NCBI RefSeq assembly: GCF_041410465.1
Contig: NZ_CP166961.1
Span: 2,542,001 to 2,606,000 of the forward strand
Origin: Thalassotalea sp. 273M-4
Lineage (GTDB): Bacteria > Pseudomonadota > Gammaproteobacteria > Enterobacterales > Alteromonadaceae
Direction of reading: 5' to 3'
Length of the DNA: 64,000 nt
Below the pieces are notes generated by a model, which made no database searches, was not told the DNA's origin, and was given only the letters and a program-made list of their open reading frames with translations. Made by a program: the position numbers and the translations under genes. Numbering within the stretch: position 1 is the stretch's first letter; each line of letters starts with the position of its first letter. Below, piece after piece: positions 1 to 10,470 of this stretch.

Positions 1-1443
1 TCAATTGATGGCCATGTTGAAGGCTGGTTTACCGATGATACGCCCGCACGATTTAAATCCTATGGTTGGCATGTTATTGCCGATGTGGATGGTCATGATC
101 CTGATGCCATTCATCACGCGATTAAAGAGGCTCAAAAAACCAGCGACAAACCCACTTTAATTTGTTGCAAAACCATCATCGGTTTTGGCTCGCCAAACAA
201 GTCAGGTAGCCATGATTGTCATGGTTCTCCCCTTGGCGATGAAGAAATTAAAGCCGCTAGAGCCTTACTAAAATGGGAGCACCCAGCTTTTGATGTCCCA
301 GATGACGTGTATGCGGGGTGGAATAATGCTGAAAAAGGTTTAGAACAAGAACAGCGTTGGCAACAAGCATTTCAGGCTTATCGCGATGCACACCCGAACT
401 TAGCCGCAGAATTTCATCGTCGGGTCGTCGAAAAATCTCTGCCGACAAATTTTGAGCAAGTAGCAAATGACTTTATTGCCCAAACTCAAAAAGAGATGGC
501 CACAATAGCCAGTCGTAAAGCATCGCAAAATTGTATTGAAGCGTTTGCCCCGGCACTGCCGGAATTATTAGGTGGTTCGGCTGATTTAGCCGGTTCTAAT
601 TTAACCTTATGGTCTGGTTCCAAAGGTATTAGTAAGGACGATGCCAGTGGTAATTACCTCTATTACGGGGTGCGCGAATTTGGTATGAGCGCAATTATGA
701 ATGGTCTGTCATTGCATGGTGGCTTTATTAATTACGGGGCCACTTTTTTAATGTTTATGGAATATGCCCGTAATGCGGTACGAATGTCGGCACTGATGGG
801 GATTCAAAATATTTTTGTTTATACCCATGATTCAATTGGTCAAGGCGAAGATGGCCCTACCCACCAACCGGTAGAACAATTAAGCAACCTTCGAATGACT
901 CCGAATTTAACCACTTGGCGCCCTTGTGATGCAACCGAAAGCGCAGTGGCATGGAAATCGGCCATTATGAAAACAGAGGGGCCGACGGCCTTGGTGTTTT
1001 CGAGACAAAACATTCAAGCTCAATCACGTGATCAAGATCAACTCGCTCTTATTGCAAACGGCGGGTATATATTGCAAGATTGCAACTCAAAACCTGATGC
1101 CATCTTAATTGCTACAGGTTCTGAAATGCCTATCACCCTAGATGCGGCGAACCAATTAACCCAAATGGGACATCAGATCCGCGTTGTATCTATGCCCAGT
1201 ACGAATGTCTTTGATAGTCAACCACTTGAATATCAACAATCGGTTTTACCCGATGATGTAGAGAATATTGTTGCGATCGAAGCAGCACATACCGACTTTT
1301 GGTATAAATACGTCGGTAAAAAAGGCAAGGTTATTGGTATGCAAACATTCGGTGAATCAGCGCCAGGTGGCGTATTACTAGAGCATTTTGGTTTTACTGC
1401 TGATAAAATAGTGCAGGTAGCACTGACACTTATAACTAAATAG
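1..1443 (+). CDS. tkt: Transketolase, 5' end outside window
   Basis: Thiamine-diphosphate enzyme of the non-oxidative pentose phosphate pathway that moves two-carbon ketol units between sugar phosphates in the cytoplasm. The frame is open from base 1, so about 480 C-terminal residues are present. The N-terminal part of the ThDP-binding domain (roughly 190 residues by comparison with the family) lies upstream. Visible landmarks are the GSADLAGSN segment, the [19 protein letters not shown] segment that carries the catalytic Glu and the phosphate-binding His region, and the C-terminal ATGSE segment. It ends 13 bases before pgi, so the two carbon-metabolism genes are probably co-transcribed. Family identity is certain; tktA versus tktB is not resolved. 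Confidence 0.97.
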   Translation, partial: SIDGHVEGWFTDDTPARFKSYGWHVIADVDGHDPDAIHHAIKEAQKTSDKPTLICCKTIIGFGSPNKSGSHDCHGSPLGDEEIKAARALLKWEHPAFDVPDDVYAGWNNAEKGLEQEQRWQQAFQAYRDAHPNLAAEFHRRVVEKSLPTNFEQVANDFIAQTQKEMATIASRKASQNCIEAFAPALPELLGGSADLAGSNLTLWSGSKGISKDDASGNYLYYGVREFGMSAIMNGLSLHGGFINYGATFLMFMEYARNAVRMSALMGIQNIFVYTHDSIGQGEDGPTHQPVEQLSNLRMTPNLTTWRPCDATESAVAWKSAIMKTEGPTALVFSRQNIQAQSRDQDQLALIANGGYILQDCNSKPDAILIATGSEMPITLDAANQLTQMGHQIRVVSMPSTNVFDSQPLEYQQSVLPDDVENIVAIEAAHTDFWYKYVGKKGKVIGMQTFGESAPGGVLLEHFGFTADKIVQVALTLITK

Positions 1444-1456
1444 GACGATTCCTAAC

Positions 1457-3094
1457 ATGACCTCAAGAACATCTTTAGCCAGTTGGCAAACACTTGTGCA
1501 ACATGCGCAAGACATCAAAAACGTACATACGAAGGATTTATTTGCTCAAAATCCTAACCGTTTTGATGAGTTTTCATTAAAAATTCCAGCTTTTCTGTTT
1601 GACTACTCTAAGCATTCTATTACCAAAGAAACCATGGATAACCTTTTCGCTTTAGCCAAAGAATGCGAATTGGAGCAATGGCGTGAAAAAATGTTCAGCG
1701 GTGAACGAATCAATATCACCGAAGATCGCAGTGTATTGCATGTGGCGTTACGTGACCGTTCAAACAGCCCATTGGTTGTTGATGGTGAAAACTTAAATAC
1801 ATTAGTAACCGACGCGTTAGAACAAATGCGCGTTTTCACCGACAAAGTGCGCTCAGGGGAATGGAAAGGTTTCACCGGTAAAAGCATTACCGATGTGGTA
1901 AGCATTGGTGTCGGCGGTTCAAACCTTGGTCCACAAATGGTTACCGAAGCATTAAAACACTACAGTGACAACACCTTAAAATTACACTATGTGTCTAACG
2001 TTGACGGAACGCAAATTTATGACGCCTTAAACGGGTTAAATGCTGAATCTACGTTATTTATTATTTCAAGTAAGACCTTTACCACCAGTGAAACCATGAC
2101 CAATGCCAAAACCGCAATGACATGGTTGGTCGATGCATTGGGCGATAAAGCTGCTATCGGTAAGCACTTTGTGGCCGCGTCTGCCGCAAGTGATAAAGCT
2201 TGTGAATTTGGCATCGAAGCTGAAAACATTTTTGATATGTGGGACTGGGTTGGTGGTCGTTTCTCACTTTGGTCAGCAATTGGTTTACCGATTGCACTAG
2301 ACTTAGGGTTTGACCAATTTGTTGAACTCCTTGAAGGTGCTTACGATGTTGACCAACACTTTAAAACAGCGCCTTTAGAGCAAAACGTACCGGTTATTAT
2401 GGCCTTATTATCATTATGGAACTGCACGTTCTTAGGTCACACCTCGCAAGCTATTTTACCGTACGATCAAGTTTTACATAAACTAACATCGTACTTACAA
2501 CAAGCTGAAATGGAAAGTAACGGTAAGTTTGTAAACTGGCAAGGCGAAGAAGTGGATTACACCACAGTCCCTGGTTTATGGGGTGAAATTGGTATTAACG
2601 GTCAACACGCTTTTTACCAGTATTTGCACCAAGGCAACACCATTGTTCCGGCTGATTTTATCGGTTCAGTAAAACCGACAGCAGAAGTTGAAGGTCACCA
2701 CGATATTCTTATGGCTAACTTCTTCGCTCAAGCTGAAGCGATGATGACTGGCGTTACAGAAGAGCAAGTTCGTCAAGAGCTGGCCGCTAAAGGTATGAGT
2801 GCTGAAAAGATTGATGCGGTAGCACCACATAAAGTTCATAAAGGTAATCGTCCTACAACCACCATTTTAATGGATAAAGTATCTCCTTACTCTTTAGGTG
2901 CGTTAATTGCCTCTTATGAGCATAAGATCTTTACCCAAGGTATCTTGTTAAATATTTGCTCTTTTGACCAATGGGGTGTTGAGTTAGGTAAAGGCTTGGC
3001 GAACAATATCCATGCCGAGTTGGTATCAGATATTGAGAATGCGCATGACAGCTCTACTAGCAACTTAATTAAGTACTACAAAAGTAACAAGTAA
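1457..3094 (+). CDS. pgi: Glucose-6-phosphate isomerase
   Basis: Interconverts glucose-6-phosphate and fructose-6-phosphate in glycolysis and gluconeogenesis. The 545 residues match the usual bacterial length of about 550. The protein shows the SIS-domain sugar-phosphate loop GVGGSNLGPQMV, the catalytic-Glu segment GEIGINGQHAFYQY and the catalytic-Lys region GVELGKGLA near the C terminus. It follows tkt after 13 bases and is followed by a strong rho-independent terminator, so the tkt-pgi unit ends here. Nothing is odd in the sequence. Confidence 0.98.
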   Translation: MTSRTSLASWQTLVQHAQDIKNVHTKDLFAQNPNRFDEFSLKIPAFLFDYSKHSITKETMDNLFALAKECELEQWREKMFSGERINITEDRSVLHVALRDRSNSPLVVDGENLNTLVTDALEQMRVFTDKVRSGEWKGFTGKSITDVVSIGVGGSNLGPQMVTEALKHYSDNTLKLHYVSNVDGTQIYDALNGLNAESTLFIISSKTFTTSETMTNAKTAMTWLVDALGDKAAIGKHFVAASAASDKACEFGIEAENIFDMWDWVGGRFSLWSAIGLPIALDLGFDQFVELLEGAYDVDQHFKTAPLEQNVPVIMALLSLWNCTFLGHTSQAILPYDQVLHKLTSYLQQAEMESNGKFVNWQGEEVDYTTVPGLWGEIGINGQHAFYQYLHQGNTIVPADFIGSVKPTAEVEGHHDILMANFFAQAEAMMTGVTEEQVRQELAAKGMSAEKIDAVAPHKVHKGNRPTTTILMDKVSPYSLGALIASYEHKIFTQGILLNICSFDQWGVELGKGLANNIHAELVSDIENAHDSSTSNLIKYYKSNK

Positions 3095-3131
3095 TGGTTT
3101 TATAACACCCATTGTTTTTAATAAAAACAAA

Positions 3132-3162
3132 AACGCACAGCTTTACTCTGTGCGTTTTTTTG
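3132..3162 (+). terminator. Rho-independent terminator after pgi
   Basis: Nine-base-pair stem AACGCACAG / CTGTGCGTT with a 7-base loop, followed by a run of T. It lies 37 bases after the pgi stop codon. Confidence 0.92.
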
Positions 3163-3229
3163 TTATTACACGGTCCAAACAATCCTCAACTGCTACTATA
3201 TATATACCTGTTAATTGAACCGCTAACGT

Positions 3230-6200
3230 ATGTATAACGAATCCACCATCGCCGTCGTTGTATTGTTGATCTTCACCCTTGCTTTTGTGGTGCGAAAAAT
3301 TCATCTACAAAGCAAACGTGATGTTATCGATATTTTAAAACGCAAAGAATCACGACAGCTTATCTTCGGTGCTCTGGTTATTTTTTTGGTGATCACGTCA
3401 CTGATTGTGCATTACGGCTTAATGCAAATACAGCAACAATTAAAACAACAATCAATGACCACCTTAAGCGCGACTCTAGACAATACCAATGCGTCGCTTA
3501 TGAATTGGTTTGATAAACAACAAAATGTTATTAACAGCTTGGCCAAAGATGCTGATATTCAAGCCTTATCACAACAACTGTTACGCATTAATCCCAATGC
3601 CATAGTCGATAGCCCTGAACTATTAGAGCTTAGAAAGAGAGTACAAGAGCTGACCAAAGATTATACTCAAGTTGGCTTTTTTGTTATTGGCCAAGATCAT
3701 CGCAACTACGCTTCTATGCGAGATGTTAATATCGGCGCGCTAAGCCCCATTCATCAACAACGACCCGATGTGTTAGAACAAGCTTTTACCGGTAAAACGG
3801 TGTTAGTGCCGCCGATGCGCTCCGATGTACCTTTGCACAAATTACAAAAAGGCCTTGGTGCTTACAACACCACAATGTTTTCCATCGCCCCACTTAAAAA
3901 TCCGCAAGGCGAGGTATTTGCCGTATTTGCCATTCGCATAGACCCTTTTATTGATTTTTATCCGATCATTAATAATGCTCAGGTTGGCACCAGCGGAGAG
4001 ACCATTCTTATCGATAATATGGGCTTATTAATTTCGCCAAGTCGATTTGAAAAGCAACTGGCTAACGTTGACTTAATTCGACCGGGGCAATCCAGTATTT
4101 TAGCGATAGAAGCGCGAGATCCTGGACGCTTGTTAAGCCCAGAGAATAAGGGCTCAGTATATCGACAAAAGCTGCCATTAATGGAGAGTGCTGCTAGTGT
4201 GATCACAAAGAAAGAAGGGCTAAACGAAGCAGGCTATCGAGATTATTTAGGGGGTGAAGTGATTGGCGTTTGGCAGTGGAATGAGAGCTTAAATTTAGGC
4301 TTGATTTGCCAAATTAGATTGTCAGAAGTTCAACAGGGGTATGTTGATTTACGCAATACGGTAAGCGCAGTCTTGCTCAGCATTTTAGCTCTGTGTTTGA
4401 TTTTAGCGAACATTGGGATGAACATTCTAAGGCGGATGAACAAACGCTTAGTCAGAGCCAACTCCAACTTAGAAAACAGGGTCGCAGAGCGCACAAAAAC
4501 CATCTCAGATCGTGAGCATAAACTGTGGGATTTATATGAAAATGCGCCCATCGCCTATGCATCTGTACATTGTAATGGTGAAATATCTCAACACAATCGT
4601 AAGTTTGCTGAACTGTTTGGTTATGAGCGCGATCATATTTCTCAGCTTCGCTGGCGCCAAATGATGCCATCACAAAACGATGATGAACCTGGTATCGAGT
4701 TATTTGATAAAGCGTGTGTCGGTGAATCTATATCGGATAAAAATATTGCAATCACCACCCATTTAGGACAGCAACGAACGCTGTCAGCAAATGCATTTTT
4801 AAGCGAAGATAAATCCGAAGTAAAAATATCATTAGTGGATGTGAGCGAACGAGAAAATGCCTTAGCTCAGCTTGCCAGTAATGAATATCAACTGCGTTCT
4901 GTTGTCGAAAGTTTGCCCGGTGTGGTGTTTCGAATACAGTATCACAAGGATTCGTTAACCCCTATTCCTCTAGATTATATTAGCAATCAAATATTCACAT
5001 TAAGTGGGTATCGAGCCGACGATTTTGTTGGCCCCAAAGCCAAACGCAAGTTTATCGACTTATTTTCACCCGATAATCATCAAATACTGTATCAGGCTGT
5101 GCACCTTAGTGTCAGCGATAAGCAAAGCTTTATCATTAATGCTCAAGTTATAACGCGCAAAGGAGATTCCAAACCGGTACAGGTAGCCGCAAATTCTTGG
5201 TTCGATTCTGCTCAGGGTTTGCATCTTATCGACGGCGTCGTTATCGACTGCAGCAAAGTTCAATCTCACCCAACCAACTTAACTCAATCTGAGCAAAAAT
5301 ATTATTCTGTCATTAACGCTGTGGCGGATGCGCTTATTGTTGTTGATATCGATGGTCAAGTGCTTGAAATAAACAACAGTGTCATAAAAATGTTCGGTTA
5401 TCAAAGTGAGGAAATTATTGGCCAACATATTAGTTTGTTACAAGATAGCGAGATAAGCGCAGAACAGGACAAAATTTTAGCCTTTGAACACCAAAATGGC
5501 ACCACCTCTTTACTGACCTCAGGGAGAGAAATCATCGCTAAACACAAAAATGGCGAATTATTTCCTATTGACGTATGCACTCGAGAACTGCCATTAGAAG
5601 GTGAAAGCTGCTTTGTTGTCGTGCTAAGGGATATCAGCGAGCGTCACCAAAAAATGGTGCAACTTAAAGCTAATGAAACAAGGCTAGATGCCAGTACTAA
5701 TGCAGCTCGTATTGGCTTATGGGAATATCTGCCAAACACTCAGGAAGTACGTATAAACACCATCCTCGCCACCATGCTAGGGTATGAGCCAAATGAATTA
5801 ATGCAGGACAATAGTCCTTGGTCAGCACTAAAAGATGGGCTAAAAATATGGCGCGAACTTATTCATCCAGATGACAAAATATCGGCAGAACATCAAATGC
5901 AATGCTATCTCGCCGGGCAAACAGATGAATTTCGGCAACAATTGCGCTTACTTTGTAAAGATGGCAGTTATAAATGGGTACTTGATATTGGTCGCATTAC
6001 CAAAGTCAATGAACAGGGAAACCCCACCCGAGTGTCTGGTGTTCATATTGACATTAACGACATTAAGCAACAAGAACAGCATCATTTAGAAGCATTGACC
6101 ATTGCAGAAAAAGCGAATCAGGCCAAAGCTGATTTTCTCGCCAATATCTCAGATGAAATACGCAGTCCAATGAACACCATCATCGAAATGACACAATTTG

Positions 6201-7258
6201 CCTCAGAACGTAGCGAAGATAGCCAACAAAAAAGTTATATCAGCAAAGCCCAACGTTCAGCTAACTCATTACTTGGGGTACTTAATGACATTGTTGATTT
6301 TTCTAAAATCGAGATGGGCGAATTGAACATCGAAAAAGCGCCTTTCAATTTGCATGATGTGCTTAATGACCTAGCAACCGCGATGAGTGTGAAGGCTGAA
6401 CAAAACCAATTGGAGTTGATTTTTGATATTGAAGCCAATACCCCTATGATGTTGCATGGCGATCGCCTAAGACTTACCCAAGTACTGACAAATTTATGCA
6501 ATAATGCGATCAAACACTCTGATCAAGGTGATTTGATTTTAACCATAGAAAAACCCTTTTTTAATGCGGACTATGTTGATCTTAAATTTACTTTAACCGA
6601 TACCGGGATGAAAATATCAGAACAACTGCAACGCACAATATTTGATCCATTGGTACCTAATGAGCAACCAGAGCATAGTAGCAGTGAACCACACGTTGGC
6701 TCTTTAGGCGAAGGCATCGGGCTCGTTATTGCAAGTCAACTGGTCTCGTTAATGGGTGGCAAAATCAATGTCGGAAATAGCGCGGATCAAGGCAGTACCT
6801 TTTATTTTAACTTAACCTTTGATCGTCAATCACAAGTCCAAGAAAAACTGGAAGAAAAAAGTAAGCTAGATAATATTGATAACATATTAATTGTGGATGA
6901 TAACGACCATGCGGCCGACATTTTAAAGAAAATATTGGCCACTCAAGGCTACAATGTGTTGCTTGTTAAAAGCGCCAGCCAAGCATTTGAATTATTACAA
7001 CAACACGATGCAAAAGCGCCCATCGACTTAGTTTTTATGGACTGGTTAATGCCCGTAATGGATGGGGTAAAAGCGAGCAGAGAAATTCAATATAATCTCA
7101 GTCTTGAACAGATACCAGAAATCATCATGCTAAGTGCGTTTGATACAGACGAACTCAACGCACTTACAAAAGACTTAGATATCTGTGCAATTCTCACCAA
7201 ACCGGTGATGCCATCGACCGTGTTAAGTGCTTTAACCACCTTAGAGCTAAGGGATTAA
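3230..7258 (+). CDS. Hybrid sensor histidine kinase with four PAS domains and a missing H-box histidine
   Basis: Membrane signalling protein of 1342 residues. Helices lie at about residues 7-23 and 43-65. A periplasmic sensor of about 300 residues (dCache-like) is followed by a third helix at about 375-398. Four PAS-type segments follow at about 430-545, 547-670, 687-810 and 817-950. Then come a HisKA-like dimerisation segment, an HATPase segment (N-box NLCNNAIKHS) and a C-terminal receiver at about 1222-1340 with an intact phospho-acceptor Asp (FMDWLMPVMDG) and TKP lysine. The H-box reads FLANISDEIRSPMN: Asp975 (codon GAT, 6152-6154) stands where the phosphorylated His is expected. The G1 box is DTGMKI rather than DTGIGI. 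By family rules it should not autophosphorylate normally. The ligand is unknown. No clear Shine-Dalgarno sequence precedes the start codon. Confidence 0.9.
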   Translation: MYNESTIAVVVLLIFTLAFVVRKIHLQSKRDVIDILKRKESRQLIFGALVIFLVITSLIVHYGLMQIQQQLKQQSMTTLSATLDNTNASLMNWFDKQQNVINSLAKDADIQALSQQLLRINPNAIVDSPELLELRKRVQELTKDYTQVGFFVIGQDHRNYASMRDVNIGALSPIHQQRPDVLEQAFTGKTVLVPPMRSDVPLHKLQKGLGAYNTTMFSIAPLKNPQGEVFAVFAIRIDPFIDFYPIINNAQVGTSGETILIDNMGLLISPSRFEKQLANVDLIRPGQSSILAIEARDPGRLLSPENKGSVYRQKLPLMESAASVITKKEGLNEAGYRDYLGGEVIGVWQWNESLNLGLICQIRLSEVQQGYVDLRNTVSAVLLSILALCLILANIGMNILRRMNKRLVRANSNLENRVAERTKTISDREHKLWDLYENAPIAYASVHCNGEISQHNRKFAELFGYERDHISQLRWRQMMPSQNDDEPGIELFDKACVGESISDKNIAITTHLGQQRTLSANAFLSEDKSEVKISLVDVSERENALAQLASNEYQLRSVVESLPGVVFRIQYHKDSLTPIPLDYISNQIFTLSGYRADDFVGPKAKRKFIDLFSPDNHQILYQAVHLSVSDKQSFIINAQVITRKGDSKPVQVAANSWFDSAQGLHLIDGVVIDCSKVQSHPTNLTQSEQKYYSVINAVADALIVVDIDGQVLEINNSVIKMFGYQSEEIIGQHISLLQDSEISAEQDKILAFEHQNGTTSLLTSGREIIAKHKNGELFPIDVCTRELPLEGESCFVVVLRDISERHQKMVQLKANETRLDASTNAARIGLWEYLPNTQEVRINTILATMLGYEPNELMQDNSPWSALKDGLKIWRELIHPDDKISAEHQMQCYLAGQTDEFRQQLRLLCKDGSYKWVLDIGRITKVNEQGNPTRVSGVHIDINDIKQQEQHHLEALTIAEKANQAKADFLANISDEIRSPMNTIIEMTQFASERSEDSQQKSYISKAQRSANSLLGVLNDIVDFSKIEMGELNIEKAPFNLHDVLNDLATAMSVKAEQNQLELIFDIEANTPMMLHGDRLRLTQVLTNLCNNAIKHSDQGDLILTIEKPFFNADYVDLKFTLTDTGMKISEQLQRTIFDPLVPNEQPEHSSSEPHVGSLGEGIGLVIASQLVSLMGGKINVGNSADQGSTFYFNLTFDRQSQVQEKLEEKSKLDNIDNILIVDDNDHAADILKKILATQGYNVLLVKSASQAFELLQQHDAKAPIDLVFMDWLMPVMDGVKASREIQYNLSLEQIPEIIMLSAFDTDELNALTKDLDICAILTKPVMPSTVLSALTTLELRD

Positions 7259-7398
7259 ACATACATTAACATCACGAGTACCAAGAGCACGACAACACCT
7301 ATGGTGTAGAAAAAGATGTTATCTTTCCAGCTTGGTTGCTTATTCACCACTTTATGATTAGATGGCTTTCTTTTCGGTTGTCTTTTTTTCGCAGTCAT
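7255..7398 (-). CDS. Small single-pass membrane protein (47 aa)
   Basis: A 47-codon gene reading MTAKKRQPKRKP at its start, with a very basic N-terminal 20 residues and one hydrophobic helix at about residues 28-46 (IFFYTIGVVVLLVLVM). An AGGAAAG ribosome-binding site lies just upstream of the ATG. Its stop codon overlaps the stop codon of the hybrid kinase by two bases, tail to tail. The charge pattern predicts a cytoplasmic N terminus. The family is not recognised. The good ribosome-binding site and coherent topology make it likely real. Confidence 0.6.
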   Translation of the reverse strand: MTAKKRQPKRKPSNHKVVNKQPSWKDNIFFYTIGVVVLLVLVMLMYV

Positions 7399-7600
7399 CG
7401 GCTTTCCTTTTTATACCACTGTATATAAACATTTATATAATATGAAAAATAATGTCAATGACCAGATTTAAAAAGACAAAGATGATTGATAAAAGTCAAC
7501 CTACTTGCTCGCAACTTAGCTTCTCATCCATATTCTCAAACTCAGTTTATAAACCTGGCTAAACGCTTAATAAATGAGTACAAGCAGTTCTTAGCGCATA

Positions 7601-8068
7601 CTAAGATTTTTTGTAATGTGCCCAAGGGTCGGCTGCTGGTTGCTGTTTGCCTGATTCAGGTCGACTTGACGTCGACTTAGCTCTGGGTGACTTGTTTTGC
7701 CGTTTTTGCTGATAGTTATGCTCACGCTGTTGGCGCTGTTCTATAAGTTCATCAACGGTTAGCTCAATCGGCGCGGCCACCTTTTGATGTTCTGGGATGA
7801 TACGCTCTCTTGGTGGAATATCAAACTCAGATAACCTTGGTTTGGGCAATGCACAATATTGATAGAGATAGAAATCTTCTAATTTGATTCTGGCCCATTC
7901 GGTTTTTTTAAGAAATTTAATGCTCGATTCAATACTTGGGTTTTGTTTAAAACAATTAATATTGGTGGCTGCTGCTAAAATCTTGAAGCCGTAGTGTTCA
8001 ACGACCGTGGTGACTAAAACATCGAGCTTTAAGCCATGCAAAGGGTTATTCAAATATTGATTCGACAT
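7601..8068 (-). CDS. VF530 (DUF2132) family DNA-binding-like protein
   Basis: A 155-residue protein whose first 75 residues (NNPLHGLKLDVLVTTVVEHYGF through IKFLKKTEWARIKLEDFYLY) match the VF530 family. That family is small, helical and of unknown role, with suggested DNA binding. The remaining half (after about residue 80) is an added hydrophilic tail rich in Gln, Arg and Lys, ending in WAHYKKS, and is probably disordered. It is a single gene convergent with the small upstream ORF. Family assignment is good; function is unknown. Confidence 0.85.
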   Translation of the reverse strand: MSNQYLNNPLHGLKLDVLVTTVVEHYGFKILAAATNINCFKQNPSIESSIKFLKKTEWARIKLEDFYLYQYCALPKPRLSEFDIPPRERIIPEHQKVAAPIELTVDELIEQRQQREHNYQQKRQNKSPRAKSTSSRPESGKQQPAADPWAHYKKS

Positions 8069-8159
8069 AGTGATTTATATAAACGCGATAACTAAAAGGC
8101 TATTATAGCGGTTTTTGCTTGCCACGGTAATAGCGTTATCGATTTCATCATGACGCCCC

Positions 8160-10223
8160 CTATTTAACATTGGCGGATGCAACGAATGGACGAACCCCTA
8201 ACACCTTGTACAGTTGATCGGGGCGATAATAATGCCTTCCTTTAACGACCAAGCTAACTTTTCGCAAATCTGACATAGATTGCACCGGGTTACCATCAAT
8301 TAAAATCAAATCCGCATCTTTTCCCACCATAATGCTACCTTTTTGATGACCAACCCCGATTAATTTAGCCGAATCTAAGGTCGCTATTTTAAGTACATCC
8401 CAATTAGGGATACCGGCTTGGGCATAAAGCTCTAGTTCCCGATGAAGGGTAAAGCCGGCGATATTATCGGTACCAGCAACCAAAGGGACGCCATAATCAT
8501 AGAGCTTTTTCACTAACACGCTCATCGCCTTCGCACCTTGTTGATAATTGTCTTTAAGATCGGCACTGACATTCATCTCGGCTCCTTTAATTTGACGTAA
8601 TACATTAGGCGGTAAATGCTGCGCGATGGCTGCAAATTCGGGGTCGACCTGCTTATTTTGTTTTAACAATAAACTACGAAAGGTCGAAATCGTGGGGTCA
8701 ATAACGATTTGCTTTTGCGCCAACAACTGTAAAAACGCATCGACTTCAGGGCTGTTTAAATCCAAAGCGCCTGCTTGTTCACCAATCAAGGAAAACCGTA
8801 ACTGTTGTCTGGTATCTACTTGATCCGAAGCCAAGAAATTAAGAAACAACATGTTAATGTGCTGGATCTCATCATAACCTGCCAACACTGCTTGCTCTGC
8901 CGTCATAAACGCGGGTATGTGACCACTTAACCTCATCCCGCGACGATGGGCATGAGCGGCAATCGCTGGCACCCAACTGGGGTCAATAGAGCTATAAAGC
9001 TTTACTTGCAAGTAGCCATTATCTGCAAACCAATCGATTTTTTCATGCGCCTGCTCTAAGGACTCTACCGACAACAAAGCCGAATACTCACTCATTTGAT
9101 CGATAAAACCTGCTCGATACACGTTATTACCAATGATTCGGTTGCTATGAAAGTTCTGTTCAATGCTCATGATACTGTCATGATTATTGCCGATATCTCT
9201 GACACTCGTAACGCCGGCAGCAATATTTAGCAATCCATCTTGCGGGGTCAAATGGCCATGCATATCCCACAAGCCGGGCAATAATGTTTTGCCCTCACCG
9301 GCAATAACGACGGTGTTTTTCGCTACCTTTATTTGTTTACCAATACGATGGATTTTACCGTTCACTAACCAGACATCGACATCTTTAAATAATTGTTTCT
9401 TTTCAATGTTGGCAACTTGAACATTGCGAATAACTAGACTCTGATAGGGGTTGCTAAGCTCTTGGCTCACTTGCTCAAGATATTGATGTTCGGCTTGGTT
9501 TTGGATTTCAGTAAGCTTTGCCAAATCGGATAAATCATAACCGGCTCTTATCACCTTCATAAAACCTGAAAAGTCTTTTGCGAAAAAGTGCCCATTTTGG
9601 TCGTACCAAGAAAATTCAGGCGAAAAACCAAGACCTGTAATGGCATACAAGGTAAGATCGGCGACGTTATCGCCAGAGGTTAAGGTAAAGGTATCCATTT
9701 TTTGCAATCTAGCGGTTCCAGATGGCAATAGGTCAACCGAATGACTCTTTGAAGCCAGCATGTGTTTTAGCATCAGGTTTTCAACCACGACGGCACTGTT
9801 TGCTGGTAAATATAAAAAGCGGCTATCCGTTTTCAACTCACCATCGTCTTGTCTTGAACTCCAACGAGCGATACCATCTTGAAACTCAAAACGCTCTTTA
9901 ATTGGTGCACCAAAAGCAGAAATGCCATCGGCTTTAAATTCAATGAGATTACCTTGATCATCAATGGTTAGTGCTTCATTAATCTCGACAACACGATTAT
10001 TCCATCGAACCTCTAAAACCCCCTGATAATGATTGGCACTGGTTTGAGTCATAACTTGCTTGCCCGCCAAGCCTTTTAAGGTGTAGATATTATTGGTGAT
10101 GGTTTGAATGGGTTGATGCAGCTGTTCAGACGCTAAGGTTGGAAGATTAAATAGCCCGCACAGCAGCACTATTTTTAGCCTTGGAGTCAGTATTAAGAGC
10201 TGTTTTTTCACATTGAAATTCAT
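8160..10223 (-). CDS. Exported amidohydrolase (imidazolonepropionase/prolidase-like)
   Basis: A 687-residue metal-dependent hydrolase of the amidohydrolase superfamily. A hydrophobic leader (LKIVLLCGLFNLPTLAS, about residues 17-33) indicates export. An N-terminal region of about 230 residues precedes the TIM barrel. The barrel carries the HxH metal site in LWDMHGHLTPQDG, the candidate carbamylated Lys in YLQVKLYSS, His ligands in SGHIPAF and EIQHINML, and the metal Asp in VAGTDNIAGF. The C terminus has the usual GKDADLILIDGNPV segment. Substrate is not predictable; relatives hydrolyse dipeptides or cyclic amides. It stands alone, convergent with nothing close by. Confidence 0.88.
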   Translation of the reverse strand: MNFNVKKQLLILTPRLKIVLLCGLFNLPTLASEQLHQPIQTITNNIYTLKGLAGKQVMTQTSANHYQGVLEVRWNNRVVEINEALTIDDQGNLIEFKADGISAFGAPIKERFEFQDGIARWSSRQDDGELKTDSRFLYLPANSAVVVENLMLKHMLASKSHSVDLLPSGTARLQKMDTFTLTSGDNVADLTLYAITGLGFSPEFSWYDQNGHFFAKDFSGFMKVIRAGYDLSDLAKLTEIQNQAEHQYLEQVSQELSNPYQSLVIRNVQVANIEKKQLFKDVDVWLVNGKIHRIGKQIKVAKNTVVIAGEGKTLLPGLWDMHGHLTPQDGLLNIAAGVTSVRDIGNNHDSIMSIEQNFHSNRIIGNNVYRAGFIDQMSEYSALLSVESLEQAHEKIDWFADNGYLQVKLYSSIDPSWVPAIAAHAHRRGMRLSGHIPAFMTAEQAVLAGYDEIQHINMLFLNFLASDQVDTRQQLRFSLIGEQAGALDLNSPEVDAFLQLLAQKQIVIDPTISTFRSLLLKQNKQVDPEFAAIAQHLPPNVLRQIKGAEMNVSADLKDNYQQGAKAMSVLVKKLYDYGVPLVAGTDNIAGFTLHRELELYAQAGIPNWDVLKIATLDSAKLIGVGHQKGSIMVGKDADLILIDGNPVQSMSDLRKVSLVVKGRHYYRPDQLYKVLGVRPFVASANVK

Positions 10224-10470
10224 CTAGTTACCAGTCATGTGGAGCAAGCTGAACTTTAATTGTAGTGGGGATTTGAGGCTTTGCTACTTCAACCAGTGTC
10301 TATCTTATTAGCGATATGTATAGCGAGAATAAAGCAATAATAAAAGAGTCTGATAAAAAGGGGATATGAGTAGGGGCTAAAAGGAATACGTGTTACTAGG
10401 CTAAAGGCCCGTATTCTTAACAACAATTCGGTAAATCGTTAGGCAAGAATACAGGCACTTAGTATATTTT

